A stretch of 64,000 bases of DNA from Nymphaea colorata. Lineage: Eukaryota > Streptophyta > Magnoliopsida > Nymphaeales > Nymphaeaceae. Below, piece by piece: positions 44,036 through 57,600 of the stretch. The position numbers and the translations under genes are program-made. Below the pieces are notes generated by a model. It made no database searches. It saw only the letters and a program-made list of their open reading frames with translations, and was not told the origin of the DNA. How positions within the stretch are numbered: position 1 is the first letter of the stretch; the number at the start of each line of letters is the position of its first letter. Location: NCBI RefSeq assembly GCF_008831285.2, contig NC_045145.1, positions 17,190,040 to 17,254,039 of the forward strand, written 5' to 3'.

Positions 44036-44599
44036 GGAAGAGTATTTTTAATTTTGGTAGTTGATTAATAAGAAAAGTTTTTCATAATTTTTTGATTTTT
44101 TCCTATTTTCAATTTTGTCTTTACAAAAAAAAAATTATGTGAACCAAGGATATTTTAGTTATTAACCATATTGTGCACTAAAAAAGCAATATAGATCATG
44201 CACCCACCCAAATAAATTCAAGTTGATATGATATTGTGGGTTCCATAAAAACTGACTTGAGTTCGACTCGACTATACAGCCTCAAACTCGAGTTCAACTC
44301 GTTTAACTTATTTAATACATTCATGTTTACATTTCTCCTTTTCTTTTAACGTGTTTAACTCATCAAACTTGTTTAACCCGGTTAACTAATTCAACGATGA
44401 TGAACTGGCGATGGACGATGTTTCTTGTTAATTTGAACAATGTACAGATATATAGCTCTTGACTTTCTAAGTAATTATATATGAATGGTTGCCCCTTAAA
44501 ATTTTCAAGTGACGACAAGTGCATACCTAAGTGTTGAATAATTAGGAGATGCAAGATAAAAAATTTTTTTAGTGGCACAGCTCTCTCACCATTCATCTT

Positions 44600-45747
44600 T
44601 TTTCTTCACATATGGCGTTTCCTTTAGTTGAAATAATCAAGCTTTCTTTTCCTTCTTAGTTTCCCTAGCTTTTTCTTTGCCTTAATCTATGTGTGTATGT
44701 GTGTCAGAGATCAGAGAGAGAGAGAGAGGGCGAATTCATGCACGAGAGATAAAGAGAGAGTTGCGGCCAGCGAAGTTAATGGAGTTGCGGCATCTCAAGA
44801 AGAAGATTCTCCCTTTCACTTTAAGCGAGGTGGATGTAACAATTCAAGATGGTGATCCTTTCTAAAACTGTGTTTGATGTCTCACCAAACACGCTAATTT
44901 GTTTATCAAGAACGGAGGGTGAGGATTCTGAGACTTAATTTCATGAAAGCAAAGAGGAAGATTCAATGGTAGAATTAATGCTGAAATTTTCAGAAGCTTA
45001 GATTGGACAAAAATGCGTTCGCATTCAAAAGGTGCATAAATTGACGGTGGAGAAACTTGAGTTGCATGGTTCAACGTTTGAAACCCAAAATTGGAAGGAC
45101 GAATCTCCTTCTCCTCTTCCATCTGCAGCGGAAGCGGGTTCCAACACTGCTGCATGGGTTCTTCCTAACTCCATTTAGAGAGAGAAAAGGAGAGCGATTC
45201 TCAAAGAGCGTGTTGTGAGGAGTGAGATAAGCAACAAGAGTACGTGCGGCAGCAAGGTCATTTTGGTGTGATCTCAAGACAAAGCCAAGCCCCCATGATC
45301 ATACCAGGAGAGGTGAGTCAAACGAGAGATTGATAGAGAGAGAGAGAGAGAGAGAATTTGACCGGGCGTAGTGAGGGTGAGCTACCTGCCCCATGCTTCA
45401 CACTCTCGACGGCGTTGAATTCTTTATTCTAATCACACCATTTCTATGGCACCCGCTTCTCCTTCCATGTTACTTGCAGCCCCACGTGAGCGTCCCCTCT
45501 TTCTTTATTTACAACGTCCTTTTTACCACCTTCATGCTTCATTCCTTCCCTCCTTAATTTCTTCCATTAGCTTCTCTTTGGAGTCGTGATCTCGAGTTGA
45601 CAATATTAATGTTGCGTGCGCCTGACTCCAGATCAATCCTTTCTTTTTCACCTCCTCTTTTTAATTAGTGGTCTCAATATATTTGTTCCACACAAATTAA
45701 CGTGGAGAAAACTACGGAGGGAGAAAAAGATACATAGCGAGGACGAA
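44600..45747. other. MYB80 upstream region
   Basis: It contains GA microsatellites at about 44710-44730 and 45332-45354. I found no convincing TATA box. Short frames on the minus strand between 44862 and 45277 are not recognised. Confidence 0.35.
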
Positions 45748-45884
45748 ATGGGGAGGATCCCATGCTGCGAGAAGGACAACGTGAAAAGGGGACAATGGAC
45801 GCCCGAGGAAGACGCCAAACTTGTCTCTTACATCGCCCAACACGGCACCCGCAATTGGCGTCTCATACCCAAGAATGCCGGTAA

Positions 45885-45921
<37 letters not shown>

Positions 45922-48510
45922 TGAAGTGCTAGTTCACGCTTTTATTCAGAACTTGTTTTGAGTTGCAGGACAAATACACAGTTGATGTTTTTTCCTTTCT
46001 TGGTGACTTTGTGATTGCGTTTTTTCGATGAATTAGTTAATAAACGTACTACTTTTTCTCAATGAAAAATTGCCATGAAGCTTTTATAAAGATCAAGCTA
46101 TTAATTTTTCGTCTGCAAAATGCCAAAAAAATAACAGATTTTGCTGTAATTTACTGCATACCTTTTGCAAATGGATTATGATAAAGACATTTATTAACTT
46201 AAATTGAATATACAAGTAGAGCTGTAGGCACTTTTTCTAAAGAAACTGCCTTCATGGCGCTGAAAAAAAATATATAGCAGTCCCATATTTTGTTATATAT
46301 AATTCTCCGTGTCGCCATTTTGACCCGGACAACTCTCGTAAGCTTCGAATATTTTTAGTTCAAAACTTTGTCGATATCTGTTTATTCAAAACTTCCACTG
46401 CCCCATCGTAGTTCACACTAAGGATGCAAAGGAATTGGATTTGGATCTGTTGACCTGCATGTCAATTTTGGTTCAGGAGTTTGGTAGTCGAACCAGATAC
46501 CAACAATAAAAATTCCAAACCGAAACCCAAAATTTGCAACTCTTAACTATAACTGGATCTGAAGGGCGTCATCTCATCCATCTCCTGCCCTTACATCCTA
46601 TAAATGCAGCCAAACCCGCCTTACACATTGAATCTATTCAAATTAATTGGTCGGGAGGGACGAATTCATTAAAGTCACACGAGAATGTTTTTAAATAGTT
46701 GGGAATTTGGGAATCGATCTTGACGGTGACTGCGGCTACAGAATTGCAGCTGGATGGCCCTTCGATTTAATTTGGGCTACTGACAGAGATGCACATGAGT
46801 AGCATATATGTGACTTCAGGTTCCATTAGTCTGCTCTGATAAAAAAAATCCAGATTTGATACTAGACTAGAATCTGGTGTGCAGATTCATAACTAGATAT
46901 GGGCGGGAATGAGACCTGGTAATGATCCAAGGTTACCATCATTGTTGGATTACCTGAAGTCGACAACAAGAACTAGGGTGTATACAGAAGGACTCTGAAC
47001 CGGCAGTGACATGCATTCAAATTCTATAATTTGGGTTTACATGAATGGGCTTGATCGCGTATGACCGAGGGATACATACTAGAGATACTTGTGAATGCTG
47101 ATTAGCTTTTTGTTTTTTCTTTTCCTTTTCCCAACAGGCCTACAGAGGTGCGGGAAGAGTTGCCGACTCCGCTGGACCAACTACCTGCGCCCAGACCTGA
47201 AACATGGAGAGTTCAGTGAAGCAGAAGAGCAAGCCATTGTGAAGCTCCACTCCGTAGTCGGGAACAGGCAATTCAACGCTCTTAGATCTTCTTCCTGTTC
47301 GTTGAATTTACAGCATTGAGGCGTCACCTTTTCCCTATAGTTCTTCCTCGGGCAGGTTAAAGAGCCACTAATCCAAGGTCACTTTGGAAAACGTGGTAGC
47401 CAATACTACGTCCCTCCAGACCGTGACAACTTAGTTTAACCCCTTCGCTGGACACTTCCAAGCAAGGGAAAAATAAAAGGACTGAGGAGGGTGAAACGGC
47501 CAGCTCAAAGCTAATACTACATATTAACAGGCAACATCTGGTGCCTGACGTATAAACAGATGGATTACTACGAGAACATCGACCTTGATGCCCACCGCAT
47601 CAACCTACATTAACTAGTTTGACAGATGATACCACGTAACGGGATGCAAAGGGTTTTCTATCATTTTGAACTGCTTAATATTTGACAGAGGCCCTGTGTA
47701 ACAACTAACCTGTGTTGGCCTTTCAGATGGTCCTTGATAGCAGCCCAGTTGCCAGGACGTACAGACAATGATGTCAAGAACCACTGGAACACCAAGCTCA
47801 AGAAGAAGCTGTCTGGCATGGGCATCGATCCAGTCACCCACAAGCCCTTCTCCCACCTAATGGCTGAGATCGCCACGACCTTGGCACCTCCACAGGTGGC
47901 TCATCTTGCTGAAGCAGCGCTAGGTTGCTTCAAAGACGAAATGCTCCACCTCCTCACCAAGAAGCGGATTGATTGGCAAGTACAACACTCCGGTGCTGGC
48001 TATGATAATAACCAGCCGTTTGCTGGCAATCCCCCAAACTCCTCCTCATGGGAACTAGCAGTAAAACAGGATGACAAATACGACACCGTGCAGAAAATCA
48101 AACTTGGTATATCAAGGGCCATTCAGGGCCAGGTCAGCTTTGACGCCGCACAGGCTGAAGATCTGCAACCAACAAAACCCTGGGGAATTGCAGGCGAAGG
48201 TGCGGAAGGATTGATTGCTGCAGCCAGCAGCTTCCCCCCAGCATCTGCAGCCGGATTCCAGTATGCAGCATCACCTTACGGGAATGACGGGGGAGCCTCG
48301 CCATGGAGCCAAAGCATGTGCACTGGAAGCACATGCACAGGTGGTGATCAGCAAGGAGGACTTCTTCCATTGAAGGGAGAGGAAGAGGATGGTGAAGATG
48401 CACAATGCAGCACTGGAGGGGCCGCTGATGCAGGGAAAAGCGGTGGAGTATTCAATTCAGACTGCGTCTTGTGGGACCTTACTGATGATCTCATGAATCC
48501 CATCGTATAG
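45748..48510 (+). CDS. MYB80: R2R3-MYB transcription factor MYB80
   Basis: Three exons, 45748-45880, 47138-47267 and 47727-48510, give 348 aa. R2 and R3 repeats span about residues 9-115: [49 protein letters not shown], and [21 protein letters not shown]. Next is the MYB80 signature [19 protein letters not shown]...[21 protein letters not shown], and the conserved C-terminal end [16 protein letters not shown]. In Arabidopsis, MYB80 (once MYB103) acts in tapetum and microspores, timing tapetal cell death and pollen wall formation; loss gives male sterility. Intron 1 (1257 bases) follows a GT donor. Intron 2 begins GC after exon base 47267 and ends AG, a GC-AG intron. PA200 lies tail to tail, 168 bases from stop to stop. 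Confidence 0.93.
45889..45918. repeat. (CT)n in MYB80 intron 1
   Basis: About 14 CT units starting 9 bases after the intron 1 donor. Confidence 0.85.
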
Positions 48511-48535
48511 GAAGATCTTAAGAACAAAGCTTTAC

Positions 48536-48541
48536 AATAAA
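48536..48541 (+). terminator. Poly(A) signal of MYB80
   Basis: AATAAA 26 bases after the MYB80 stop. Cleavage would fall roughly 10-30 bases further, close to the predicted PA200 3' end from the other strand. Confidence 0.55.
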
Positions 48542-48590
48542 AACTCTCCAAGATAAGAAGCACGAACAAAAGCTTCCCCTGTAAATAGAT

Positions 48591-48600
48591 TTTATTTATT
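48591..48600 (-). terminator. Poly(A) signals of PA200
   Basis: Overlapping AATAAATAAA on the minus strand, 79-88 bases beyond the PA200 stop codon. Confidence 0.5.
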
Positions 48601-48678
48601 ATAAAAATGGTTCAATTTCCTACCCTAGCATGCATTATACCATGTCTCTTTTCTTTTATTTGAATGGACTATACAAAA

Positions 48679-51600
48679 TCAAGCGAAATATGAAGAGGAG
48701 GAGGACGTATCAACCAGGATCTGCACGAAGACAGACATCAATTAGATAAGAAACACCAGTCGAGTTCAGAAAATAAGACAAAAAATTCTCCTCTCTTTCG
48801 AGATCAAAAAAAAAAAGTAAACAAGCCGAGGGAGGAATAGACTGACACTAGATCTATAAATTTCAAATCAAACAAGACAACTGTGTAGTGGCAATAACGT
48901 GCTCATTTATCTGCAGTTTTAGTTGGTTCAGAGCATACAAAAGAAACCTAAGGATGGTTCAGGAACAGCCAGTGGGTGCAATTTCAATGTTTACAAAAAA
49001 GTGGTGGTGCACTTCCAAAGAGCATCTCAGACACTCAAGAAACTGCTTACCTCAAGTTGCTCTTCCGTGAAAGAATCCTTCTGTATTATCCATGTGTCCG
49101 CATGGGTCCTTCGGAACTCTGCAACTGCCTTGGTCACTGTTGATTTTATGGGTGATGGTTCTCCAATAAATCGAGCCAACAAGGTGACGGTATCAGGAAG
49201 CCAGCTGCAGCGATGCATTTCGCAGCAATAAGATAAAATACAATTACTCTTTGGAAATTTAATGCCATATTAATCAAAATTTGTAACTACTAATTACGCC
49301 TGGATTATGCAGGATTAATTAATAACCAACAAAACCAAACCTTTTCCACTTAGTCTATTTTAATGAAATGAAAATTGAAACCCCAAACTCTGAGCATAAA
49401 TGTAGGTAAAACATTTAGAAGAAGTCAGCAAACTTATATAGTTCTTTGAAGCAAACCAAGAACACCCTGCCCCCAAAAAAAGGACACAAAAATATATTAA
49501 TGATAGAAATAGCAATAACTTTTGTCACACCATTTGTTAATTAAGAAGCCTGGCCTCCATAAAATCCACATTTCTGCACTTGGAAAGCAAATAGTCCAAA
49601 TGAATCACCATCTCAGCAAATCAACCAAAAAGGACCAAAACCATCAAAACCAACCACATAAACACGTGAGAGGTGTGAGAGGTGCTTGATGACATCACAT
49701 AACCTTTTCACGAAGTAAAACTGAAAATTTGGGAACCTTAGATCAGAATTTAGGTCTGACTTGAGATCTTGAATTTTTGTGTCAACCTCCAGTTATATCA
49801 GCATAATCAAGCCATGCTTACTCAAATTTAAGATCTAAGGCTCCAAATGCAACTAGGGCTGCACAACGAGTCGAGCCAACTCGGGCTCGACTCGAACTCG
49901 CTCGATTAAACTCGGCTCGAGCTCGACTCGTTTATAAACGAGTGGAGTTCAAGCTTATAATGATACTCGAATAAGTAAACGAGTCGAGTTCGAGTTTTAA
50001 GAACTCGACTCGTTTATACTCGACTCGACTCGTTTTTATAAAACGAGTTAAATCTTAAAAACTGATACACTAACTTACGAAAACCGGTTTAGGGTAAAAA
50101 TTGATTGGTTATATACTTTTTTTTTTCTTTTCCCCTTTCGAGTCTCTCTCTTCCGTCGACTCGACTCTCCTCAGACCTCAGTCCTCTCCTCTCCGCCATT
50201 CCGCCGGTCCGCCGCACACCATCTCCACCGTCCGACATTCGGCATCTAACCACCAGCTGGTCCAGCTCCACCGTCCGGCCTGCCGAGTTCCACCTGCGTT
50301 GCACCAGGTATGTTCCCCTCTTTTTCATGTGTCCTTTCTTTGCCTCTCTCTCTCTTAAACTCTCGTGACCTCATCCTCACATGCTCACCTCTGCACGGCC
50401 TGCACAAGCACGGGAACGAGAGCCCCACCTTCTGCATTTCCTCCTCCTTTTCCTTCTCTGCCACCACCACCGTTTGACCCAGTTTATGACTGGTATATGC
50501 CATACCCTCGCTTGTGCTCTTCACTGCCGGTGAAGTTCCGTCGATCATTATCGTCAGCGTTCATTCCAGATATAGTGTATTACGCCTCTCTCTTTGACCC
50601 CTCAGTGTGTTTTCGGTTTTCATAGTTTCTCCTCTCGTGGTCTCTCTCAATTGTCCATGTTCTTCTACCGCAACTGTATTGGTTGCCGTCGACCACCACC
50701 ATTCGTCCAGCTCGACAACCGCCACCTTGCAGGTGATGAAATGCCTGTCTCTAACTGATTTTTTTAGGGATTTCATTTTCCCCAACATGAAACGTTGTCT
50801 CTGACTGTGATTTTTTTAGGGCTTTCATTTTCCCTAACATGCAAGATCCATCTGAAGGCGTCTTCTCTTCTATCGCAGCAACATTGGAACCGTCCGACCA
50901 CCACCGCATTCCTCCAGTGTCCTCTGACTACCACCCCTCGTCCACCTGCACGATCTACGCCTTCCAGGTGCTCTGCGCCTCTCTCTCTCTCTCTCTCTCT
51001 CTCTGCCTGAATCTTAACTGAGCAAGAACTTTTGTGTACTTGAGTTAATCGAGTTAACCAAGTCGAGCTCGAGTTCGACTTTGTTAATCGAGTCGAGCTC
51101 GAGCTTGTGTTAGGCAGCTCAACTCGAGTTCGAGTCGAGCTCGAGTTCGAGCTCGTTGAGCGAAGCTCGAGCTCGACTCGGCTCGTGTGCAGCCCTAAAT
51201 GCAACCCTCTAATTTGAAATTGCCATAAGAGCAAATAGTGAGACTTCGGAAAGCACAAGCTTGAAAGTTACTGAACAGTACGCTATAAAGGCTCTACAGC
51301 TAACACACACACAGGAAGCCCTAGTAAAGCAAAATCCAATTGGCAAGTCAGGTCCACTTGTTTAACAAAGGTGAGACTTCATGCTTCAGACGAATTATGA
51401 TTTGGCCCAAGTCTATAACCTCCAAAGTTTCGGACATTGTCACATATATCGGTGCGGGGATTATAAGGCGAGGAATTTCTTGGGTATAATACGGCATAGT
51501 TGTATATCTCAAGAATATCTCAAAAAAATCTTGGCAAGTTTTTAAAAAATCTAAAACATTTAATAAATCCTGAAAATTATAAAAATATAAAAATTAATAA

Positions 51601-54600
51601 AAAACAAAAAAATGTAAAAAAAAACACATATAATATGCATTTTTTCACGTTTTTTATTTTCTGGCATTTTAAAAAAAAAACGTGTCTAATTGCCGTTTTA
51701 TACGGCTGACTTATTTCTCAAGTATTATATGTTTTTTTTTTCGAATAATACCCGTTTTATTCGGAACATTAAGAAATACACTGCCAAATTTATATATGAT
51801 GTCAGAAATAACACCTTGGCATATCATAAGGGACTGATAACACTGATGCCACCAAAGCCAAAACAGAACCATGCATGAAAGCTGCAGGAACGTCCAAACC
51901 CGAATTCCTGCAAGCACAGAATTTCAATAATCATCCGAAACAAAATGAAATTACAAGTAGCAAAGTATGTCGATCTTAAGCTTGAGAATCCACAAACTAA
52001 AGTAGTGCACCTGAGTCTCCGTTTCTTGTAGAGAGAAAGCGCCTCTCTGAATGCTCTATCACGAAACTCATTTGCAAGGTCTTCATCACCACCCTTCATT
52101 AAGCCTGCAAGAACAGTTGCCGCACGCTCCCTTACCTGCATAATCCACAAAATCTTCAATTAAACTTTGCTCCACTATTTCTTCCTTGAATAAATAAACT
52201 ACATTAACTATACATTTCTTTTATAAGTCCAGCAATTAAGTCTGAGAAACCAACAACCAAAGAATGAAAAATGAGCTAATCTAAAGAAAATGAAATTAAA
52301 ATGTCTGGTGTAGTCCAAATCTCTTCATATAAAAAAACCAAGAAAAACTTTGATAATTTATGGGACAAACAAGTGTTAAATGAATTTCCTTTTCTCAACT
52401 GCTTCTATAAACAGATGACTGCAATGCATTCAAAAGTCCCTACCTCCACTTGACTATCTTTCAACAGTTTCTCAATTTGTGTCCAGATTTGCCGTTTATC
52501 CACAGCCGACAGAAGGAAGGTGTGCCTATCAAAACCAAAATCACAACAAAAGTTGAACGAAAGTAGGCGCATAAAGAAACCAAAAATGTCTTGCACATGG
52601 AAGATCTTAAATCTTATATAGCACCCTCAACACCTAATCATCCCCTTTAAGTGTCACTCTTCTTGTATGCCAAGCAGTGGAATTTGCAGTCGTAATGTCA
52701 GAACCTATGAGAATGTTTTTGGTGGGTTAAGGTGAACTAGAGTGGCAACAGAAATTAGAGATTGGTTACTAGAGAACCATTTAGTTTACAGTTCCATGAT
52801 TTTGAGCATTTTTTTCTCAGATATAAGAATAATATCATTGTTTCTAATCTTTCTTCCTATTCTCTTGTTCAAAGGTAAGACGAGTCTAAAATGAAAAAAT
52901 GACAGATACAGGTCCAACAAGAAATAAGAAAGCTCAGAGGCCTCTCTATTTTATCCACTCATCAGCCACTAGCACAACTTGGTTCAGGTAAAGGATTGGC
53001 AACCCTTGACAGCATGACAATGACCATGGGATTTCAATGGCCTCAGAATTAAAAGTGCAAAAAACATACATTATATATGCTGTCACACAAGAATTTTGTG
53101 TAATTTTGCAATGAAAATACTGGCCTATCAATAGTGGAGCAAACTATTAAAAGCATGAAAATTTACATTACACATGCTGTCACATGAGAATTTTGTGTAA
53201 TTTTGCAATGAAAGCACTGACCTATTAATAGTGGAGCAAACTAACTATATGACAAAAGAAATACAATGAATTATCATAAACAGAAGAAACAAAGAGAGAA
53301 CTAAGAACATGTGCATAAATTTAACATTTGTTTACCTGTACATGAAACTATGCAAATAAGTCAGAGTTGCAAATCTAGTTCTCCAATTAGAATCATTAGA
53401 AGATGAAATAAGTAAGGAAACTGCTTTGCCAAGATCAGGCTGTGGAATTATATGCCATTTCAACAACTCAAACGCAGCTTTGGCCAAAATTGATAGATCC
53501 TTACTTGATGTTTCCTGAAAAGCCAAGCAGAAAATTTAGGACACGACTCATCAAAGAAAACATGCTAGCCATCTTAGGTAATGGATGAGAAACGCACCCT
53601 CAGGCAAAGAACAGCAACTGCAGTCCTAGAAGGCTATATTTGTGGTGTTCGAAGCCCATACCTACTGTAACTCATGGGGTATGTGGAGATGCCCATACCT
53701 CTTACTTAGAGAGGGCCAAGGCCATAGACAAGGCTTAAGCTTCTAAAAATTAAGCTTCTCATTAAGTTGTCCTCAGTAAGCAATATAGCTAGTTTCACAG
53801 TTTCTTTTTGGCTTAAAAATGGCTTCCAAAGTACAAAAAACAGTACAGAAAAAACTTTAAGAGGGTAAACACTAATTTTTCATAGAAGACTTGTATGACA
53901 TAAAAACGGTTCCAACCCTATTCTAGAAAAAAAAATCTTGTAACCAGTACATCCCATTTTATTAGTTGGAATTATTACTCTCCTTAAGAAAAAAAAATGA
54001 CACTCAATTAATAATAATAAGAATAATAATAATAATAAAGCAACATTCGGTAGTAGGTACTACAGACACAGTGAAAAAGTGGAGCAAAAAGAATATTTCC
54101 AGCAATTATCTTTCATTATTAAGTGTCATTCAATAGCAAAGCATATAACCTCATGAATTTTCTACCATGATATATGAAACTGTGTAGCTATGTTTACGTT
54201 TACAACCATACATAGTAAAACATTAGATAAACCAACAAAGAGAACATGAAGAATAATTGACAAAAGAGCACAGTTAACAATAATTAATCTCCAGGCACTT
54301 TTATCATCGATCTAAATTATCATAAATTTAACTTTATAGATTATACCATTTAGTAAAATGACCTACTAATAGACAAGTTTCCAAACATGAATAACAGTGT
54401 TCACTACTATCTATTTCAAGAACAGAGTTCACTAATATCTGTCTCATTAAGATTTTATATACTATGAAAGACAAGTTATTTTATATTAGTAAAATCACCT
54501 AATAATAGACAATGAAAGACAAGTCATGTTCTCCTGTTTTCTTCAAAAATGTTTCGTTATACCTAGATACAATACCAATAATTAATAAAAAAAAACATAA

Positions 54601-57600
54601 AATCCTTCTCACCTGTAAAGAAATGATAGGATACATCACGCCAACAATTATATCAGCCAAAAATGGAGATCTTCCAGATTTCATGGATGATATTATGAAA
54701 TGAAACAACTGCACATGTAAAGCTTATAACCAGTTAACAAGGATAGCAAAGCATGTGAAATTGAAATAACATATGCTTGAAGCTTATATAACCAGTGAAA
54801 AAAAATTCTGAAGCATAGAAAACAAATAGCCATTGACAGAGATCTCTGGGTGCTTACTGTTTCCATCCACTTAATATCATCTTTTACAACATCATTTTCA
54901 TGACCATTCTCTAGAGTTAACTCTGTCTGTGGATCCAAACTAAGGGACTGATTGGTATTTTGAATGTTAGCTGCAAGCTCAGATGCACGTTTTATCAGAT
55001 GATGGTCCCAACTTGTATCTCCAATGGAGTAAGTTGCAATTTGCTCTGATGATTCTTGTGAGTGCATATGCCTAAATGCAGTAAGAAGCCTGATATTTGA
55101 ACACAACACAGAAAGAGTGACACCAATTGCTTCTCTGACCTGTGCCATTCAAAATGGTAAAAGTTAACATTGAATGGAAATATAAAAAAGAACCGACATT
55201 TAAAGCTTCTAGTGTGTTCCAACTTCTAACCATGACATACCATTCAAAATTATTGACTATCTTCTAACCCGAATGTGGCCTTTGCTTTATACAAGTAAAG
55301 TAGCAAAGAGATGAAAGGAGACCGCACAAGAGAAAGAGAGAGACATCACAAAAATGTACAGAGAAAGCAATGTAAAATGTTCATTTAGGATATACAAATC
55401 TAAAGATTTTAAGATCTGTAGTAGCTACAGGCTCACCAACAACTTCCATCCAAAAAACTACAAGTAAACATACCCTTTTCTTCTTTACTTTACAGATATC
55501 AGATATCTATTTCAGCTCAAATGAATTACATAGATATACATGAATATTCAATACAATCATTTGTATAAGAAATTCCGTCTGTATTATTTTTATTTTCTTT
55601 CTTTTCCTAAATCCAACCTACAAGAGTGATCTATCAGAGTGGGCTTTAGGGATCAGATTTTGATTTGATGAAATCCAACATGTATCAAAGCTTTTCGGGG
55701 GATAAAAAATCAAGACTGAAAAGGCATCTAATTTTCTGCTTCAAAAAAAATATATAAAAAAAATAGTAAAATACACAAAAGTTTATTCATAAGCTTTTAT
55801 TTTGTAGAAGACATGTACAACATTGAATCAACTCAAGACAATCTGGACTACGAATTACAACCTTGATGATCATACAAAAAATTATATCAAATATTATATA
55901 TAGTACACAAGCAAACGCACAAAGGGCAGGGTGCAATATCTGATTCTATGGCCAACTTCTCAACACTTTTGTCTTTCACTAATCAAATCTTATAGATTTG
56001 TTCCTTCAATTTAATTTTGCAAATAATTTGGATGAAGGTGTTTCAGCATCTACATGCATTTTCCCAAAACATAAAAAAATCATATATTTCAAAAATTAAA
56101 CCATTATAGGATGATGATTTTGGTTTTAAGAACTACCACCATTTTATGCTCTAAAGTTTAAACCATATTTTTCTTTACTAAATTATAAATTTTTAATACC
56201 TACAAATGGACTAAAAAAATATACATTTTTAGGACATAAGTCATTGCTTGTATATAACAAGACCTATATATATAAATGTCCAGAACTAAATGTTCCAAAA
56301 GAAATCATGCACATTTATCAGTTGCATTTCATAACAGTTCTGTGATTGTCTTAGCTTCTCTGGCTCATAAAAATCTGATCTGAAATATTAGATTTTCAAG
56401 TTTTTTTTTGTCCCTTCATCTTCAAACATTCTGCATCCATCTATATGGTTACATTTCTGAAAACATGTCTGAAAGGGATATCTAGATGGCAAATATTAGG
56501 CTGCAGAATATGATCACCTCTATGTACAGTCATTATTGACTTCTACAATTCAAACAATTCGGACCCCAGCATCTATCTCTCCTCATGGAATATTCCACGT
56601 TTAACATTTAATGAGAAAGAGACAGTGGTCAAGGTCTCTATCTCTCTCTCTCTCTCTCTCTGTGTAGATATTTATATACACACACATTAACCATATCAGC
56701 TCATCCATTTGAAAGTTCATTTCATCGTTGAAATAACATATAACAACTTTTAAGTAGAAAAACTGGATGTACCTGTGCAGATGAGAAGTTCATGCAATCA
56801 ATTAATTCACTGAGAAGGGTACCATGAAACTTGACTTCCACATCTTTCATTCTAGGTGGAGATATTTCAATAAGTGCAGCTGCCAAAAATGAAAACCTTT
56901 TTGCAACTATATTGGTTGATACAATATGTGGTAAAGGTTTCACCAGGCAATCTAGAATCCTGTCCCTCAGGATAGGCATCTTTATTCCATATTTCCCCTT
57001 TCCTGTAACTGCATAACGTATGGAAGCTGCCCAGTCAGGGGTTGATTCTACTGTAGGATTAACGATAATCTTTTGCACTAGGCTCATTATCCAGCTATCC
57101 CAGGATTCTGAAAGTCCACCAACATCAGAATGCAGTACTCCAGCCAAGACCTCAGCAGCAACACACTGCTTTGCCCTCTCTTTAGCAACCGATGACTCCT
57201 CCAATGAACTCTGAAGAGCTAAAATTACTGGTGATCCACATTCCTGAACCAAACGTTTAAAAATGCGTGCAAAGCTTGCATAAAAATTGTCCCCTCCAAT
57301 CATAGAGATCCAAGTAGGTGTGCGTGGCCATGATGCAGCAAAGTCAAAATAGAACCGTGTAATTGATTTATCTATAGCATTTGAGATGGTTCCACGATTC
57401 CGTCTAGATGATGCACCTTCACTGTCAGGAATGATATGATCATGAGAGAGATAGTTCAGCGTCTCTTCAAAAAATCCAGTTTCAGAGAAGACTTGAATTA
57501 ACGCATCTTCAAGCGGTGACTTCAAATTTCCCCCTGTCAGTTTTTTCTCTTGAGACAGTCGGTGTGGTGATTCTTGTAGCAGAACATTCAATGCTGAAAT

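Noticed and set aside
45616-45747. In-frame extension upstream of the MYB80 start
   Set aside because: MYB80 proteins begin MGRIPCCEK, and the ATG at 45748 gives exactly that.
50089-50548. Several overlapping frames in the hAT cargo
   Set aside because: They are low-complexity serine/proline/arginine frames on both strands, with no conserved domain. They are kept only as evidence of gene-like composition.
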